Both the position numbers and the translations under genes were made by a program. The notes below the pieces were generated by a model. It made no database searches. It was given only the letters and a program-made list of their open reading frames with translations, and was not told the DNA's origin. A DNA stretch of 64,000 nucleotides from Spirodela intermedia. Taxonomy: Eukaryota; Streptophyta; Magnoliopsida; Alismatales; Araceae. Below, piece by piece: positions 24,845 through 35,900 of the stretch (within the stretch, counting starts at the first letter, position 1; every line of letters starts with the position of its first letter). Location of the stretch: NCBI GenBank assembly GCA_902729315.2, contig LR746270.1, positions 4,590,221 through 4,654,220 on the forward strand. The letters are read 5' to 3'.

Positions 24845-25072
24845 TCAGTGGGAGACGATGGTCTCGAAGCAGTTGATCCCGTCGAGCTCCACGGCGAAAC
24901 GGGCGCTCTCCTGCGATTTGCGAACCTGCGGGGGCTTCGCCTTCTCCGCCGGTGCGGCCTTGCGGTCCTTCGCGGCGGACCACGCCTTGCTCATCCACTC
25001 CTGCGCCTTCCCCGTCTCGCGGGAGATGTCGGCGGCGGAGCTGAAGATCGACATCGAGAAGAGGAAGTCCAT
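24845..25072 (-). CDS. Small plant protein with C-terminal FxxExDGINxFETI motif, copy 1
   Basis: Function unknown. 75 residues starting MDFLFSMSIFSSAADISRET. I chose this start because a TATA box (TATATAAAG, 25166-25174) lies about 95 bases upstream, leaving a short leader. The N-terminus is hydrophobic for about 15 residues, followed by a helix with WMSKAWSAAKDRK, a basic Lys/Ala/Pro middle, and the tail FAVELDGINCFETIVSH. The same tail occurs in the neighbouring copy 2. Short proteins ending in related F-DGL/I-FET tails exist in other plants, where several respond to wounding or immune elicitors; that link is from memory and is inference here. No intron is needed. Confidence 0.7.
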   Translation of the reverse strand: MDFLFSMSIFSSAADISRETGKAQEWMSKAWSAAKDRKAAPAEKAKPPQVRKSQESARFAVELDGINCFETIVSH

Positions 25073-25165
25073 GGCGGTGGCTGCTGTGGAGATTGAAGAC
25101 TGAGCAGAGAGGGAGGCGAGGAGGGAGAGAGGAGGTTGCAGGTTTAATGGGGAACCCCGGCGCAG

Positions 25166-25174
25166 CTTTATATA
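25166..25174 (-). promoter_or_regulatory. TATA box of small protein copy 1
   Basis: TATATAAAG on the minus strand about 95 bases before the start codon, inside GC-rich DNA, so it stands out. This supports a TATA-driven, probably inducible promoter and the short start chosen for the protein. Confidence 0.7.
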
Positions 25175-26001
25175 GGGGGGGTTGGGGAGAGAGGAGCCGT
25201 CGGGAAGACGGACGGAAAGAGGGGTTACGATAAGTATGACCAGGAAGGGAAGAGTCGTCGGGACTGCGTCAAAGCCACGAGCTGGATTTCTCTTACTCAA
25301 CAGACGGCGACGACGGAGGGGGCGAGCGACTTCATGGAAACGTGCCAGAAGCGCGACGTCGAAATTGGAAGCTTTTCAATTAACGGACTCCATCCCCGCG
25401 CCGTAATTCTGTGGCCGTCGGTCAACGCCGGGTTTTCCACCGCCCGCGGGGGACTCTATGTCGGCCGTCTGAACGCGTTTTTCGCTGCTTTTTAATGCCG
25501 CTCCACCGTTTCCTTGACACGACGGCCGGCGAAGGTTCTCCTGGGATCGCCGGCGCCGTCAACAACGCAAGGGGTTATCAAGAACGAGCTCCGCGTATTT
25601 GGGATTAAAATTAGCAAAAAATTCAATAACTCTCATTATGCGGCCTACATTCTCTCAGATATTGCATGGAGAGAGAGTTTCCTTTTTTGAGTTTCTTCAA
25701 ACCCGCCTCCTCCTCAGGTGGCCGTCGAGGGAGACGAAGAACGAATAGAAAGCTCGGCATCTTCACGGAATAATTCTCGAGGTCTAGGCTAGGGAAGAAC
25801 ACGGAGAAAGATCTCGTGTATGCTTCCATTCAAGAAGAACCGAGAAACAGATCGGGGGGCAATCGCAAGGGAGAAGGGAAAGCTTTCGTATCGTTAGAGC
25901 TCTTTTTGACAGAGGGTGTTATGGTTGGTTTCATCGGCTAATCAGAAGGAAAAGTAGAAAGAATCGGTTGAAGAGGATCCCTAAGAAGGCGTGCGGGCGC
26001 G
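25175..26001. other. Spacer between the two small-protein genes
   Basis: Upstream region of copy 1 and downstream region of copy 2. No gene supported. It is GC-rich near 25300-25600. Confidence 0.5.
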
Positions 26002-26295
26002 TCAGGCGGAGATGATGGTCTCGAAGAAGTTGATCCCGTCGAACTCCGGCGCGAAGCAGGGGCTCGACCGCGGTTTCTTCGTCGTCGCCTTGGGCTTCTC
26101 CTTCCCTTGCGCTCCCTCGGCCGGCGCCATCCTCTCGCTCTGTTCTTGAAGTTTCACCTGCTTCGCCACATCGCCGCCCTGGCGACCATCCAACGCCGCC
26201 GTCTGCCTTCGGTACCGCGCCAGCGTCTCCTCTCGAATGCGATCCAGGCGGGGACCCGAGGTCAAGATCTGCATCGGCAACATGAAGTCCCCCAT
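26002..26295 (-). CDS. Small plant protein with C-terminal FxxExDGINxFETI motif, copy 2
   Basis: Function unknown. 97 residues from the start at 26295 (MGDFMLPMQILTSGPRLD), preceded by a TATA box at 26403-26411. The protein has a short hydrophobic N-terminus, a basic/charged helical centre (RIREETLARYRRQ) and a Lys-rich linker, and ends FAPEFDGINFFETIISA. This tail aligns residue by residue with copy 1 (FAVELDGINCFETIVSH), while the central parts have diverged. Same strand, similar size, similar promoter layout and adjacency indicate an old tandem duplication. An in-frame ATG 48 bases upstream is less likely to be the start. Confidence 0.7.
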   Translation of the reverse strand: MGDFMLPMQILTSGPRLDRIREETLARYRRQTAALDGRQGGDVAKQVKLQEQSERMAPAEGAQGKEKPKATTKKPRSSPCFAPEFDGINFFETIISA

Positions 26296-26402
26296 GGCGA
26301 ACAGAGGAATCGAAAGAGCCGGAGTAGATTGGAGATGGAGCACAGGGAGGGGAGGCGATCAGAGGAGGAGGAGGAACTCCACTGGAGAGTAGAACAGGTT
26401 CC

Positions 26403-26411
26403 TCTATATAT
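26403..26411 (-). promoter_or_regulatory. TATA box of small protein copy 2
   Basis: ATATATAGA on the minus strand about 108 bases before the start codon, the same position as the TATA box of copy 1. Confidence 0.65.
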
Positions 26412-26460
26412 GGGGAGGGGGAGGGCCCGAAGACTGCGGCAACTCCCCGCCGTGATCTCC

Positions 26461-26474
26461 GGGGGGGGGGGGGG
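26461..26474. repeat. Poly-G run upstream of small protein copy 2
   Basis: Fourteen consecutive G residues (C on the sense strand of the gene), followed by other G-rich sequence. It lies about 55 bases upstream of the TATA box. It may be a length-variable site. Confidence 0.9.
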
Positions 26475-27010
26475 TTGCCGATGACGACGAGAGCGGGAAA
26501 GTCTGTTCCGTGCGGGACTACGTTAAGAGCCCGGATCTGTCAGCCCTCTTTCCGTTTGGCCGTCAAGGAATATTCCGTTCCGGACGCGGCTCTAGAGCAG
26601 ATTTTCCGTGGGCCGGGTTTAAAAAACCCCCGTGCGGATACGGTGGGCTTACTTGGTTTAATTAAAAGGTCAACTTTACAGATCGACGCAGGCCTCCACG
26701 ATGGGCCACCGTCGGCGTCTCCGACTAGGCCGGGGAAACGCGTGATCCAGTTCAACTACAGCCGCAAGCAACTTGGTCTTCTAGATTCAGCGAGCGTATC
26801 CCCTCGTCTTTTCGGCTATCGATAGAGTATAAAATTTCAGACACGACGCGTACTTAATGATAATCGGGAATCCGGAAATAATAAAAAAATAGGGATTTAG
26901 CGATGGTATTTATAGAAAAAATGATATTTCTATCGACGAGGTGCGTTCGGAGTCTAGAAGAAGTAGATTAACCCGATTACAATCCGGGAGGAGGAACATA
27001 CCAGAAGAGA
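26475..27010. other. Spacer between small protein copy 2 and COG4
   Basis: No gene supported. Distal promoter of copy 2 and 3' flank of COG4. Confidence 0.5.
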
Positions 27011-29639
27011 TCAGAGCCTGAGCGCGGCAATGGCCTCGGGCTTGAAGTCAACCCTTAGGCCCAGGATCCTTCTGACCTCGGCGGGGGTCAGGCGCCACGT
27101 CATCGTGCCGGAGTTCTCCCCCCAGAAGTCCAAGATCTCGGAGACCTTCTCGACGTTGAGGACGGTGGTCATCTGGGTGAGGCGGGCGAACTTGTCCCGG
27201 ACGGGGCGCTGGGTCATCCCGTAGAAGTGGTTGACCAGGGCCCTGATGTCTCGGTCCAGCTGGAGGCTCCCCAGAGGGGTGAACCGCTTGTGGACCATCA
27301 GGACCTCCAGCCTCTTGACCACGAAGTCAACGACCAGGTGGACGCAGGAGTCGTAGTTGCTGGGGGTCAGCAGGGGCTGCAGCCAGGCCACGTTGGTCTC
27401 CACGGCGTGGAGGAGCTTCTGGACCCAGGGGTCATTGACCTCGTACTCCTCGTACTCCGATTCGGAGAGCTCGTAGCTGATGGTTCCCACGCTGTCCAGA
27501 ACGGGGCGGATCCGGGGCGTCAACGTCGTCGCCAGCTGCTCCATCCCGGCATTCAGAACCTGCTTGAAGCTGTTGCTTATTTCGCCCCACTCGGACACGC
27601 ACGACTTCAACTTGTCTCGGTCGCCCGGCGCAGGGAACACCTGCATCACATATGATAAGAAACGTTTCATCCCTCTCAGAATGTGCAGAGATCTTGGTTG
27701 GTCAAACGAATCTGCACATTCCTTCGCGTATCCTTCGGATGGACCGCGTTAACTTCTCATGCAGAACACAATAACATCATAATCGTTCATCTCAATTTAA
27801 AGCTGAGCAAAACCATACTCATCATTGGAGGTCATGGAAATCATCGTCAGATGATTCGAATCAGAGGGATGATGCAAATCACACACACCAAAGAGAAAAA
27901 CTGCGGCAGGTACAATGACTCGAGGGTTTTGGAAGCTCACTTACTTCTGCACATTGTTCCTCGATCTCGTGACGCAGCTTCAAGACGTATTCTGCGCTCA
28001 CGTCGATGTTGTTCAAAGCAGTCGCAATGTCCGTCCCTGTTTTCTGTGCTCCAGCTCCACCAAGAAAGAGCTTCGCCCCCAGGTTCGGCTCTCTGATCTT
28101 CTGCTGTAATGCCTCCTGATACTCGTTGCTCAGCAAGTTCATTGCGCAGCTCAAAATTGCAAAAACCGAGTTGATATTGGCGGTGGAGATAGCTCGTTGG
28201 CAGCAGCTCTGAAGAACATAAAACACATCATCCACCAATGAAGTTGTGAGGCTATCTGGCACCTGCTCGTCAATTCTTATTGCCTTCCTGATATTCTCTA
28301 CCATGAAGAACTCTTCTAGAATCACATAAAATCCAGTTAGCTCCTGCACCATCCGGCTGAAGCTGCCGCTTCGGAATGCCTTCGTGGCCCGGGGACCGAG
28401 CTCCTGATCTGCGGAACCCAACCCCCTAATCTTAGACACCATGAACTCCATGTAGTCCTCTCCAAGTTGAGTTAGTGTTAAGATCTCCTCAAGGTGTTTC
28501 TCAACTTCCCTCGGATCTGGCCCCTCTGTAGCCGCAACCGATAGCAGGTTCTTGCTGTAGGAGTTGATCTCGGATGCTAACCTCGGCAGCTTCCTGTACT
28601 CCATGTATTTCTTCAGGATCTGTGTTCCTCGGGAATCGCACTCTTCTTGCAGTTCACATATCGCGTACACAATCCCATCATCCCCACAAAGGCTACTCAG
28701 AACTTTGTCCTTGTCATCCAAGTCCTTCTCCTCGATAGCCTCGACTATGTCCTTGAACAAATGCATCAGACAATCCACGAAATTGACTTCCTCCGGAGCT
28801 GGTGGATTGACCTGATGCGGCCTCCGCTGCTGCTGCTGCTCTGAGAGCTCAACTAGGCGTTCAAAATCCAACCTAGATCGGAGGGCAATCTCTTTCCGGA
28901 GGTAGGCAACGTAAACCTGGAGCCCCTCATCCTGCAGACCCAAAGGGGGGAAAGTCCTCACAAAGCGGAGGATGCTGGGCTTCTCCCTCTGGTCAATAGC
29001 TGCAGAGAGCCGGCGTCGCACAATGGATTCGAGTTGCCGCTTAATCTCCATCATCTGCTCCCGCTGATCGGAGCCAGGGTCCCGGTAACGAGCGTCGATC
29101 TGGAGGAAGGTGCGGACGAAATCGGCCGCTGACTCATAGTCCTCGACATCAAGAGCTCGGCGAGCGCCATCAAGGCAGTGGCCGCGCTCGACGACTGCGT
29201 CAATACGAGAAAGTGTGGCCTGGACGTGCGACTGTGCAAGGTCAAGTTCTCGGACCTTGGAGCTGACACGGTCGGCAAGATCGGAGGTGGAACGGACGGA
29301 GGAGAGAAGGTGGTCGGCGTCCGACCGCACGGAGGAGAGCAGGTGGTGGGAGGACCGATCAAGGGAGATCAACTGCCGATCATGATCGGAGCGCTGCGCG
29401 TGGAGGGCCTCCAGATTGAGATCCAGAGAGCGCTGGTAGGCGATGCACTCGTGCAGGAGGCGCGTCATGGCGCCGACGTCCGTCAGATTCCGGATCTGGT
29501 CGAGGGTTTGCCGACTGCCGAAATTGACCGGACTTTCTGCCGGCCCTAGCTCTCCGTCGTCGACCGCGAACTCGTCTCCCGCCGATGGCGACGGCGGCGG
29601 CTCTATGGACATCGCCGCAGAGGAAGAGAGGACCGCCAT
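27011..29639 (-). CDS. COG4: Conserved oligomeric Golgi complex subunit 4
   Basis: Subunit of the COG tethering complex for retrograde vesicle traffic within the Golgi. Two coding exons, 29639-27945 (565 codons) and 27640-27011 (209 codons plus stop), give 774 residues, near the usual plant COG4 length. Hallmarks: the N-terminal helical/coiled-coil part (TDVGAMTRLLHECIAYQRSL onwards), a run of heptad-like S/L/V repeats at about 85-135, the central DYESAADFVRTFLQIDARY segment, and the conserved C-terminal domain (TQRPVRDKFARLTQMTTVLN; DFWGENSGTMTWRLTP). A Gln run (QQQQQ) interrupts the middle. A second in-frame Met nine residues downstream could be the true start. The gene shares a 363-base upstream region with SmD3, and TATATAA on the minus strand at 29721-29727 is a plausible TATA box. 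Confidence 0.96.
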
Positions 29640-30002
29640 TCCCCCCCCCGTTCACTCCGCCTGTCCCAGAGGGAGGCAGTAAGAAGGGGAACCAGATCTG
29701 ACCTCCAGGCTCCGTACCGGTTATATACTGTCCCCTTCAAGAAGAAGAAGAAGGTGCCATTGCCCTTATACGGCCCAATAAAGAACAAGAGGGTAATCCA
29801 GCCCAAAACAGGTCCATCTTGGACCTAAATAAATGGGCCGAATTCATACCGAATCAAAGCGTCAGTCTTTAAAGGCGGAATGTAGTCGGGAGGTTCAGCA
29901 GTTCCACAGAGACAGCGAGAGCGAGAGAGAGAGAGAGAGAGGCGGTGAGGCGGGGGAAAAGGGAGACTGGAGAGCTGCGACGAGGGTTCCTGATCCGCCG
30001 CG
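29640..30002. promoter_or_regulatory. Bidirectional promoter of COG4 (-) and SmD3 (+)
   Basis: Only 363 bases separate the start codons. Contains a TATA-like element for COG4 (29721-29727), site II-type motifs (GGCCCAAT near 29772, CAGCCCAAA near 29799, ATGGGCC near 29833), and a GA run at about 29922-29941 just upstream of the SmD3 start. The site II motifs lie in the centre, so they could serve both directions. Confidence 0.7.
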
Positions 30003-32137
30003 ATGAGCAGGAGTCTAGGGATACCAGTGAAGCTGCTCCACGAGGCGGCGGGGCACGTGGTGACGGTGGAGCTGAAGAGCGGGGAGCTCTACAGGGGCAG
30101 CATGCTGGAGTGCGAGGACAACTGGAACTGCCAGCTCGAGAACATCACCTTCACCGCCAAGGTCTGCCTGCATTCTTTGTACATTGTCGCTTGTGCTGGG
30201 AAACTAGGTCTTGTTTTGTACATTACGCGATCCTTGTTGCTTGGGGTTTTGAGGTTTCAAGGCACATCTTAGGCAGAGAGCGGAATGCCGATGAAACATT
30301 TTTGAAATCATCAGAGTCAGGACAGTAAGGGAAAGCAGTGATATTCCGATTCTTTCGTGGGGAATCAACGAAGGCAGCCGTTCCAGCAGCTTGCTGACCT
30401 TGGAGAGGCATCTCCAGGCAAGCACATAGTAGTACGTTGGATTTTTCACTATACGATTCAGGAACACCAAAATGTGAGGGAGGGTGGTTGATATGTTAAA
30501 GATTGCGGCCCAAAAATGGACTCCTCCTAATGATTTCCGTAAACTATTCCAATCGATCAGCAGAGTCAATTGAAGATTTAATCCTTTTGACAGCTTTTTC
30601 AAGAGCTAGCTTTGAAAATCCGAAAATGTTCTCCATGCTGCGTTAGCCTTCAGATGCTCATTCATCTTTCCTCTTCCTTATATTTTCATATGATCGTCTG
30701 GAAATGAGGACTGTGGTGACTAGATAAGGAGAAGCCAAGGTTCCTACATAGAACAAATAGTCTAAAAAGAAAGCTTAAACAACCTCTTCCTTATATAAAA
30801 TGAATCTATGCCCATCGAGGAGAAGGGACCGTATTTCTAGAGTTACTTTCCATTTTCTTTTGTACGTCAATATCAACTAGTGGAAGTCCGTGGCACCTTT
30901 ATTACTGCGACTAGGCAACGAGAATGCTTCAGTCAAGTAGAAGCGAAACCTAGTGGAATATTTCATCCTTCTTATTTCCAAACAGTCATTTGTCTTCTGC
31001 CCCGTGCTCCACAAAAGCAATAAATCTTTCAAGAGGAACCTCCTTCCCCCACTCTTGGGATACCCCAAGACGCCGTTCTCAATGTGTTGGAGTCAGGTCA
31101 TCATATTGCTTTCAGACATCGTCAAACCACTTTTGGATGCATATGTGGAAAGGTGGTTTTATGGGAGGAAGTAGATTGAGGACAAGAGCCCATTGTCTAT
31201 ACTTAGAACATGCTACCTCTTTCTCTTCTTCTTCTTTTTTTTTTTTAATTTTTTTTTTTATGACTCAATGGCTTTCCTTCTTGATGAGACGCCATTGTCT
31301 TTGCACCCGAATTGAGGAATTCTTGTTGGCTGTATATTGATGGATGTTTCATATTTTCAATGGGCATTATCTTCTTCAGGACGGGAAGGTATCACAACTG
31401 GAGCATGTGTTTATCCGAGGAAGCAAAGTAAGGTAGGCGTTTTTGTTTTTGTTTTTTTTTTTTGTTTCTTTGTTTTTTTTTTTTTTTTTTTTTTGATGTG
31501 TTGCTGCCTCTCAAGAAATTACTGGAAGAACTTCTACTTGTGAGTCTAATATGACCCACCTGCACGATTCTTGTGTCAGGTTTATGGTGATACCTGATAT
31601 GCTCAAGAACGCCCCAATGTTCAAGAAATTGGATGCAAGAATAAAGGTATCTAGATTTATGACGTCACGCCCAGCAAATCCCTTGTCTAATCAAACGCAT
31701 ATACCACCTCACAAAATGATTTTTTATTTTCGAGTTAATGGATTCTTATCCATTTCTTGCTTTATTTTCCTCAAGGGAAAAAGTTCATCTATCGGAGTTG
31801 GTCGTGGGCGTGCAGTTGCAATGCGAGCCAGGGTAAACAATCTTTTAACCTTTATTATTTTCCCTGGGAGACTTCTTTTTTCCTGCTTTTACCGTCTTTT
31901 GATGGAGTTGACCATCTCCTCATCTTTTGTGTCTATGAAAAAAAGAAGGAAAATGGAAAGCTGTCTCAAAACCGATGACAAGTTGAATCATTAAGCATAA
32001 AATCTGTGTGGGGAATAACTGGCATTTAGATTGTGGGCACTCACTGTTTCTCACTGGACATCGTTCTGTAGGCTCAAGCTGCCGGCCGAGGCGGCGGCCC
32101 GATTGGTCGAGGAGCGGCGCCGCCGGTGAGGAGGTAG
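30003..32137 (+). CDS. SMD3: Small nuclear ribonucleoprotein SmD3
   Basis: Core Sm-ring protein of the U1, U2, U4 and U5 snRNPs. Five exons (30003-30161, 31380-31432, 31580-31646, 31776-31832, 32072-32137) give 133 residues. The Sm1 motif ([19 protein letters not shown]) and Sm2 motif ([17 protein letters not shown]) are intact. The C-terminal tail has the RGRA/GRGG elements typical of SmD3 and targets of arginine methylation. Intron 1 is about 1.2 kb, unusually long relative to the others. Length and start match plant SmD3 (about 128-131 residues). Confidence 0.97.
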
Positions 32138-32404
32138 CGACACCCCAACAGGGTTTCATTTGCGTGCTTGGGTAGATCTATGGATGTGAAACGGGTAGTG
32201 GTGGTAGTTTGGACGTGTCATTTGAGTTGATATATAGAGAACGAAGACTTTGGTCTCTGGAATTTTGGAGGACGAATTATAATATTTTTTTTAAATCTGA
32301 ATGAAGAGTCGTCCTTACAGAACCTGAGGGAAATCAACGCCACCCTAAGGGTGAAAAGAATCTCAAGTGCTGGTTTCAGGATCGGCGGGGGGCTTCCCAC
32401 CTCG

Positions 32405-32713
32405 TCAAGTTGACTGGGCTGGGACCATGCAGAGCATGGCGCGGTCGGGGTTATGTTCGAGGGGGTACAGGGTGGCGCCCTTCATGCGTTCTTGGAGCTC
32501 CCGGGCTTCCTTTCTCAGGGCGGCAGCGCCACGGGGAGGCGGCCCCTTCTTCCCCTGCGGTCGTTGTTTGATGATGGAGCACGAGCTCAAGGAGTCTCGG
32601 GGCCCTCCCCTCCTGTACAATCTGGGAGTGCAGATGGGCGGTTGTTAAGTTCCTCACAAACATTTCGCAGGCAAACGCACTTATATATCAAAGACATAAA
32701 CCATGCAAATACC

Positions 32714-32756
<43 letters not shown>

Positions 32757-32846
32757 CTGTAAAATTGATTGCAAAGGCGGTTCATAAGAGATTTCGCAGG
32801 CAAACGCACTTATATAATATCAAAGACATAACCATGCAAACAACAT

Positions 32847-32904
<58 letters not shown>

Positions 32905-35900
32905 GACTGAAAAAAAAGGAGAGTGGAGAAGATGTGGCTACCTCAGCAGCTTCTCTGATGCAATTCGCGCAGCATGAATCAGGCTGCGACTGGGCAACGG
33001 GTTCACTACACGATTGAAGTCTGCCCGCATCGGCGAGTGGATCTTGACGAGCTATCAAATAAACCCCGAACAAGTTAAGATGATTACCGAGTGTAAGTAA
33101 CGGGTGGGGGTGGGTTTAGAGACTCAGGGAGAGGAGAGCTCACTCCGAGGCATTCCATCATCTGATAGTAGGCCCTTCCGTGGAGTGGAGTGTGGCCCTG
33201 TCTGGACTCCGAGAAGTACCTCGTCCTGAAATCGGACAAAAAAGATTCTACAAATGGATAAAAAGGATCCACGTGGCTACCATCGTCCAGAGACAGGGTT
33301 GGAGATACCAGATTGCTCCCTCACCATTCCTTATAACCCGGATCCACAGTGAAACCATACATGTCGACTGAGTCACAAATGGAGAGAGCGAACTCAAGAG
33401 CCTTTAGACCCGTTCCTTTCGCTGATGAACCAAAGGATGCACCGAGGAAGAGGTATATAGGGTTTGTAATGGGGAGTTCCTGCGAAAATAGAATCCGAGG
33501 AAGGAAAATGTTTATATCCTAATAAATTGCTGGTTTTTTATAGAAGGGAAGTAACCAAACTGTATGGAAATGGATTTTATTTCAGATTAATCTCACTGAT
33601 TTCACGAGCATGGACTTCTAGAAAATCAGCGCAAAATTATATAATAATAATATGATACAGAAATAGTCGAATATTTAAGTGAAAAAGGAGTTTGATGCCC
33701 GGTAAAATTTCCCACTGCAGTCATGCTGAATTTTTTTTTTTAAAAAAAGAATATAACCGCTATCTCCTTCTAAATTTTTGACATCTTATTGAACAGAAAA
33801 AATTTATCAAAAACCCAAGATTTTGATTTAAGACACGAAACAGCCAATGATATGAACGTAAGTAAGAAATCTGAAAACGCATGTAGAAGCAGAGACAACA
33901 TGATGGCAACACATGAACCTGGATCATTTTATTCATGATGTCATGAATGGTTGTCTTGATGATTAGCACCTCTTGTCTGGTTTCTGTAAAAGAAGAAGAC
34001 AGCTTAGAATATTTGCAGTTACGTGAGATGAACCCAGGATGAAAGCATCCAGCTCCTTTACCATCTAGTTCCACGACTTTATCAAGAGCCTTGGCGGATC
34101 CTCTGTTGAGAAGGCGAAAAGTGCTTTTCTTCCCCACGAATTCGGTGTAGTTCTAAAATTATAAGCAGAAGATAAAAACAAAAAAATCGTTAAAATTTAA
34201 AATTACTGTTTTCCTAAAAGGGAAAATAGAGGGAAAAAGCTGCACTAACCAATGGAGAAAGTACTGTTACCAGACCTGGATAGGAGCACCGTTTTCACGA
34301 ATAACAACATCATAACCATCTATTTCCTCGCCAAACTTTGTTTTCAAAAGATCCCCAGAGTTGCCAATTACAGCACATCTCCCAAATTGTCGTGGCATCA
34401 ATGGCGGTGTTTCAGGAAGCACTAGTGAAAGCTTCTCCATGCAAAGAGTTTTATTTTGACAGTTATTTCTGAATTAAGAAAACATCGAAGTAAGCAACTT
34501 AATCGTACTTGTAAAGAGTTCTAAGGCTAAAATTAGTACTTTTAAGACAGATCACAAGGAAGTTTTCATAAGGATATCCCCCCATGTTAGAGCTCACATC
34601 ATGGATCCAAGGAAAATAATGCAGTGAGTTTTGCCCAATTATAAGACAGCAATTAATTTACTTACAGAAGAATGCCCTTGTTTATCCTCTGCCATGCATA
34701 TTCCTCCCACCCATTCGGTAGAGCATCAATAAACTCTTTTGTAAGTATTGTGGTACTATTCCGAACCTGCAGATCAGTACACAAAGTCAGTCTTCAATAC
34801 CGGTAACATTACACGGTTGTAAAACCAAAATGGCCACACTAGACACATTGGGATCAAAACACCCTCACATAGAAACACATGCACACAACGAATCCTATCT
34901 GCACTGGCCAATAACATCTACAACTTAGATTGGCAAAATGGAATTTCCAGAATAACCATCAAACAAAATTGACTGTGCCAGAACTACCATTTCAGATAAG
35001 TAAACCAGGATGGAGTGCAACACAGTCGTATGTTTCCAAGCAGGGAATGATACATCAGGGATGTACCACAGGTCAGACATTTTTTTTCGGAAGGACATTC
35101 GAAAGAAGGGGAAACAAAGGATGAGTTCCGTACATGTGGCTTGACTAGTGATCTGTCCCCAAGGAACTTGAGTAATACAATGTGAATGAAAGAGAAAGAA
35201 TCGCATGGTTTCTCAATACATCGGATGCTTGAGCAGGTATCAAAACAGACCGTCCGCTTACCACCACTGAGTAACATTGAACAAATAAGCATACCTGCTC
35301 CCACGTCACAACAGCCTCACATAGATTGAAATCAAATGATAGACCTTCAAGTTCCCCAGATTTTGGATCTTTCTGCAGAAATTGAAGTTCCTGTCAGCTC
35401 AGTTGGCACATTCAGAAACAAAAAAATGAAGTTCATTTTTCGGAACATAAATCTATCTAATTATGATTCCATCAGTTTACATCGTGTGCGTATTCAATGC
35501 GGACGTTGTGCAAGAAGTGGCTTGGTCCACGAATGAAAGCTCAATAATATGTTGTCTATTGAACGTACTTGGCGTTTATGTACGTGACGAGTCCTTTGTA
35601 ATACAATTTGCTCCTTTGTTAAGAAGAGGGACAGGTAGGAAATAATTAATGGCTTCTTATATTCCTCAGAAGGATGCATGAGTTCATGATATTTCCATGG
35701 TTATGTGTAGAGTCCAGTAACTGTCGCATGGGAAGGATGGGATGCCTTGGGCCGGCTAAGGAAAAAACAAATACATGATAAGAAATAAAGAGAACAACTT
35801 ACCCACATTGGCACTGTGTCTTGAGGAAATTTTAACGTAATTTGACAATCATCTCTACCATCCACAGCTTCCAGTCCTAACCCATTTGCTTTCTGAAATA

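Noticed and set aside
32367-32663. Alternative frames over the last SIA exon on both strands
   Set aside because: Only the frame ending at 32405 continues the conserved SIA C-terminus ([20 protein letters not shown]).
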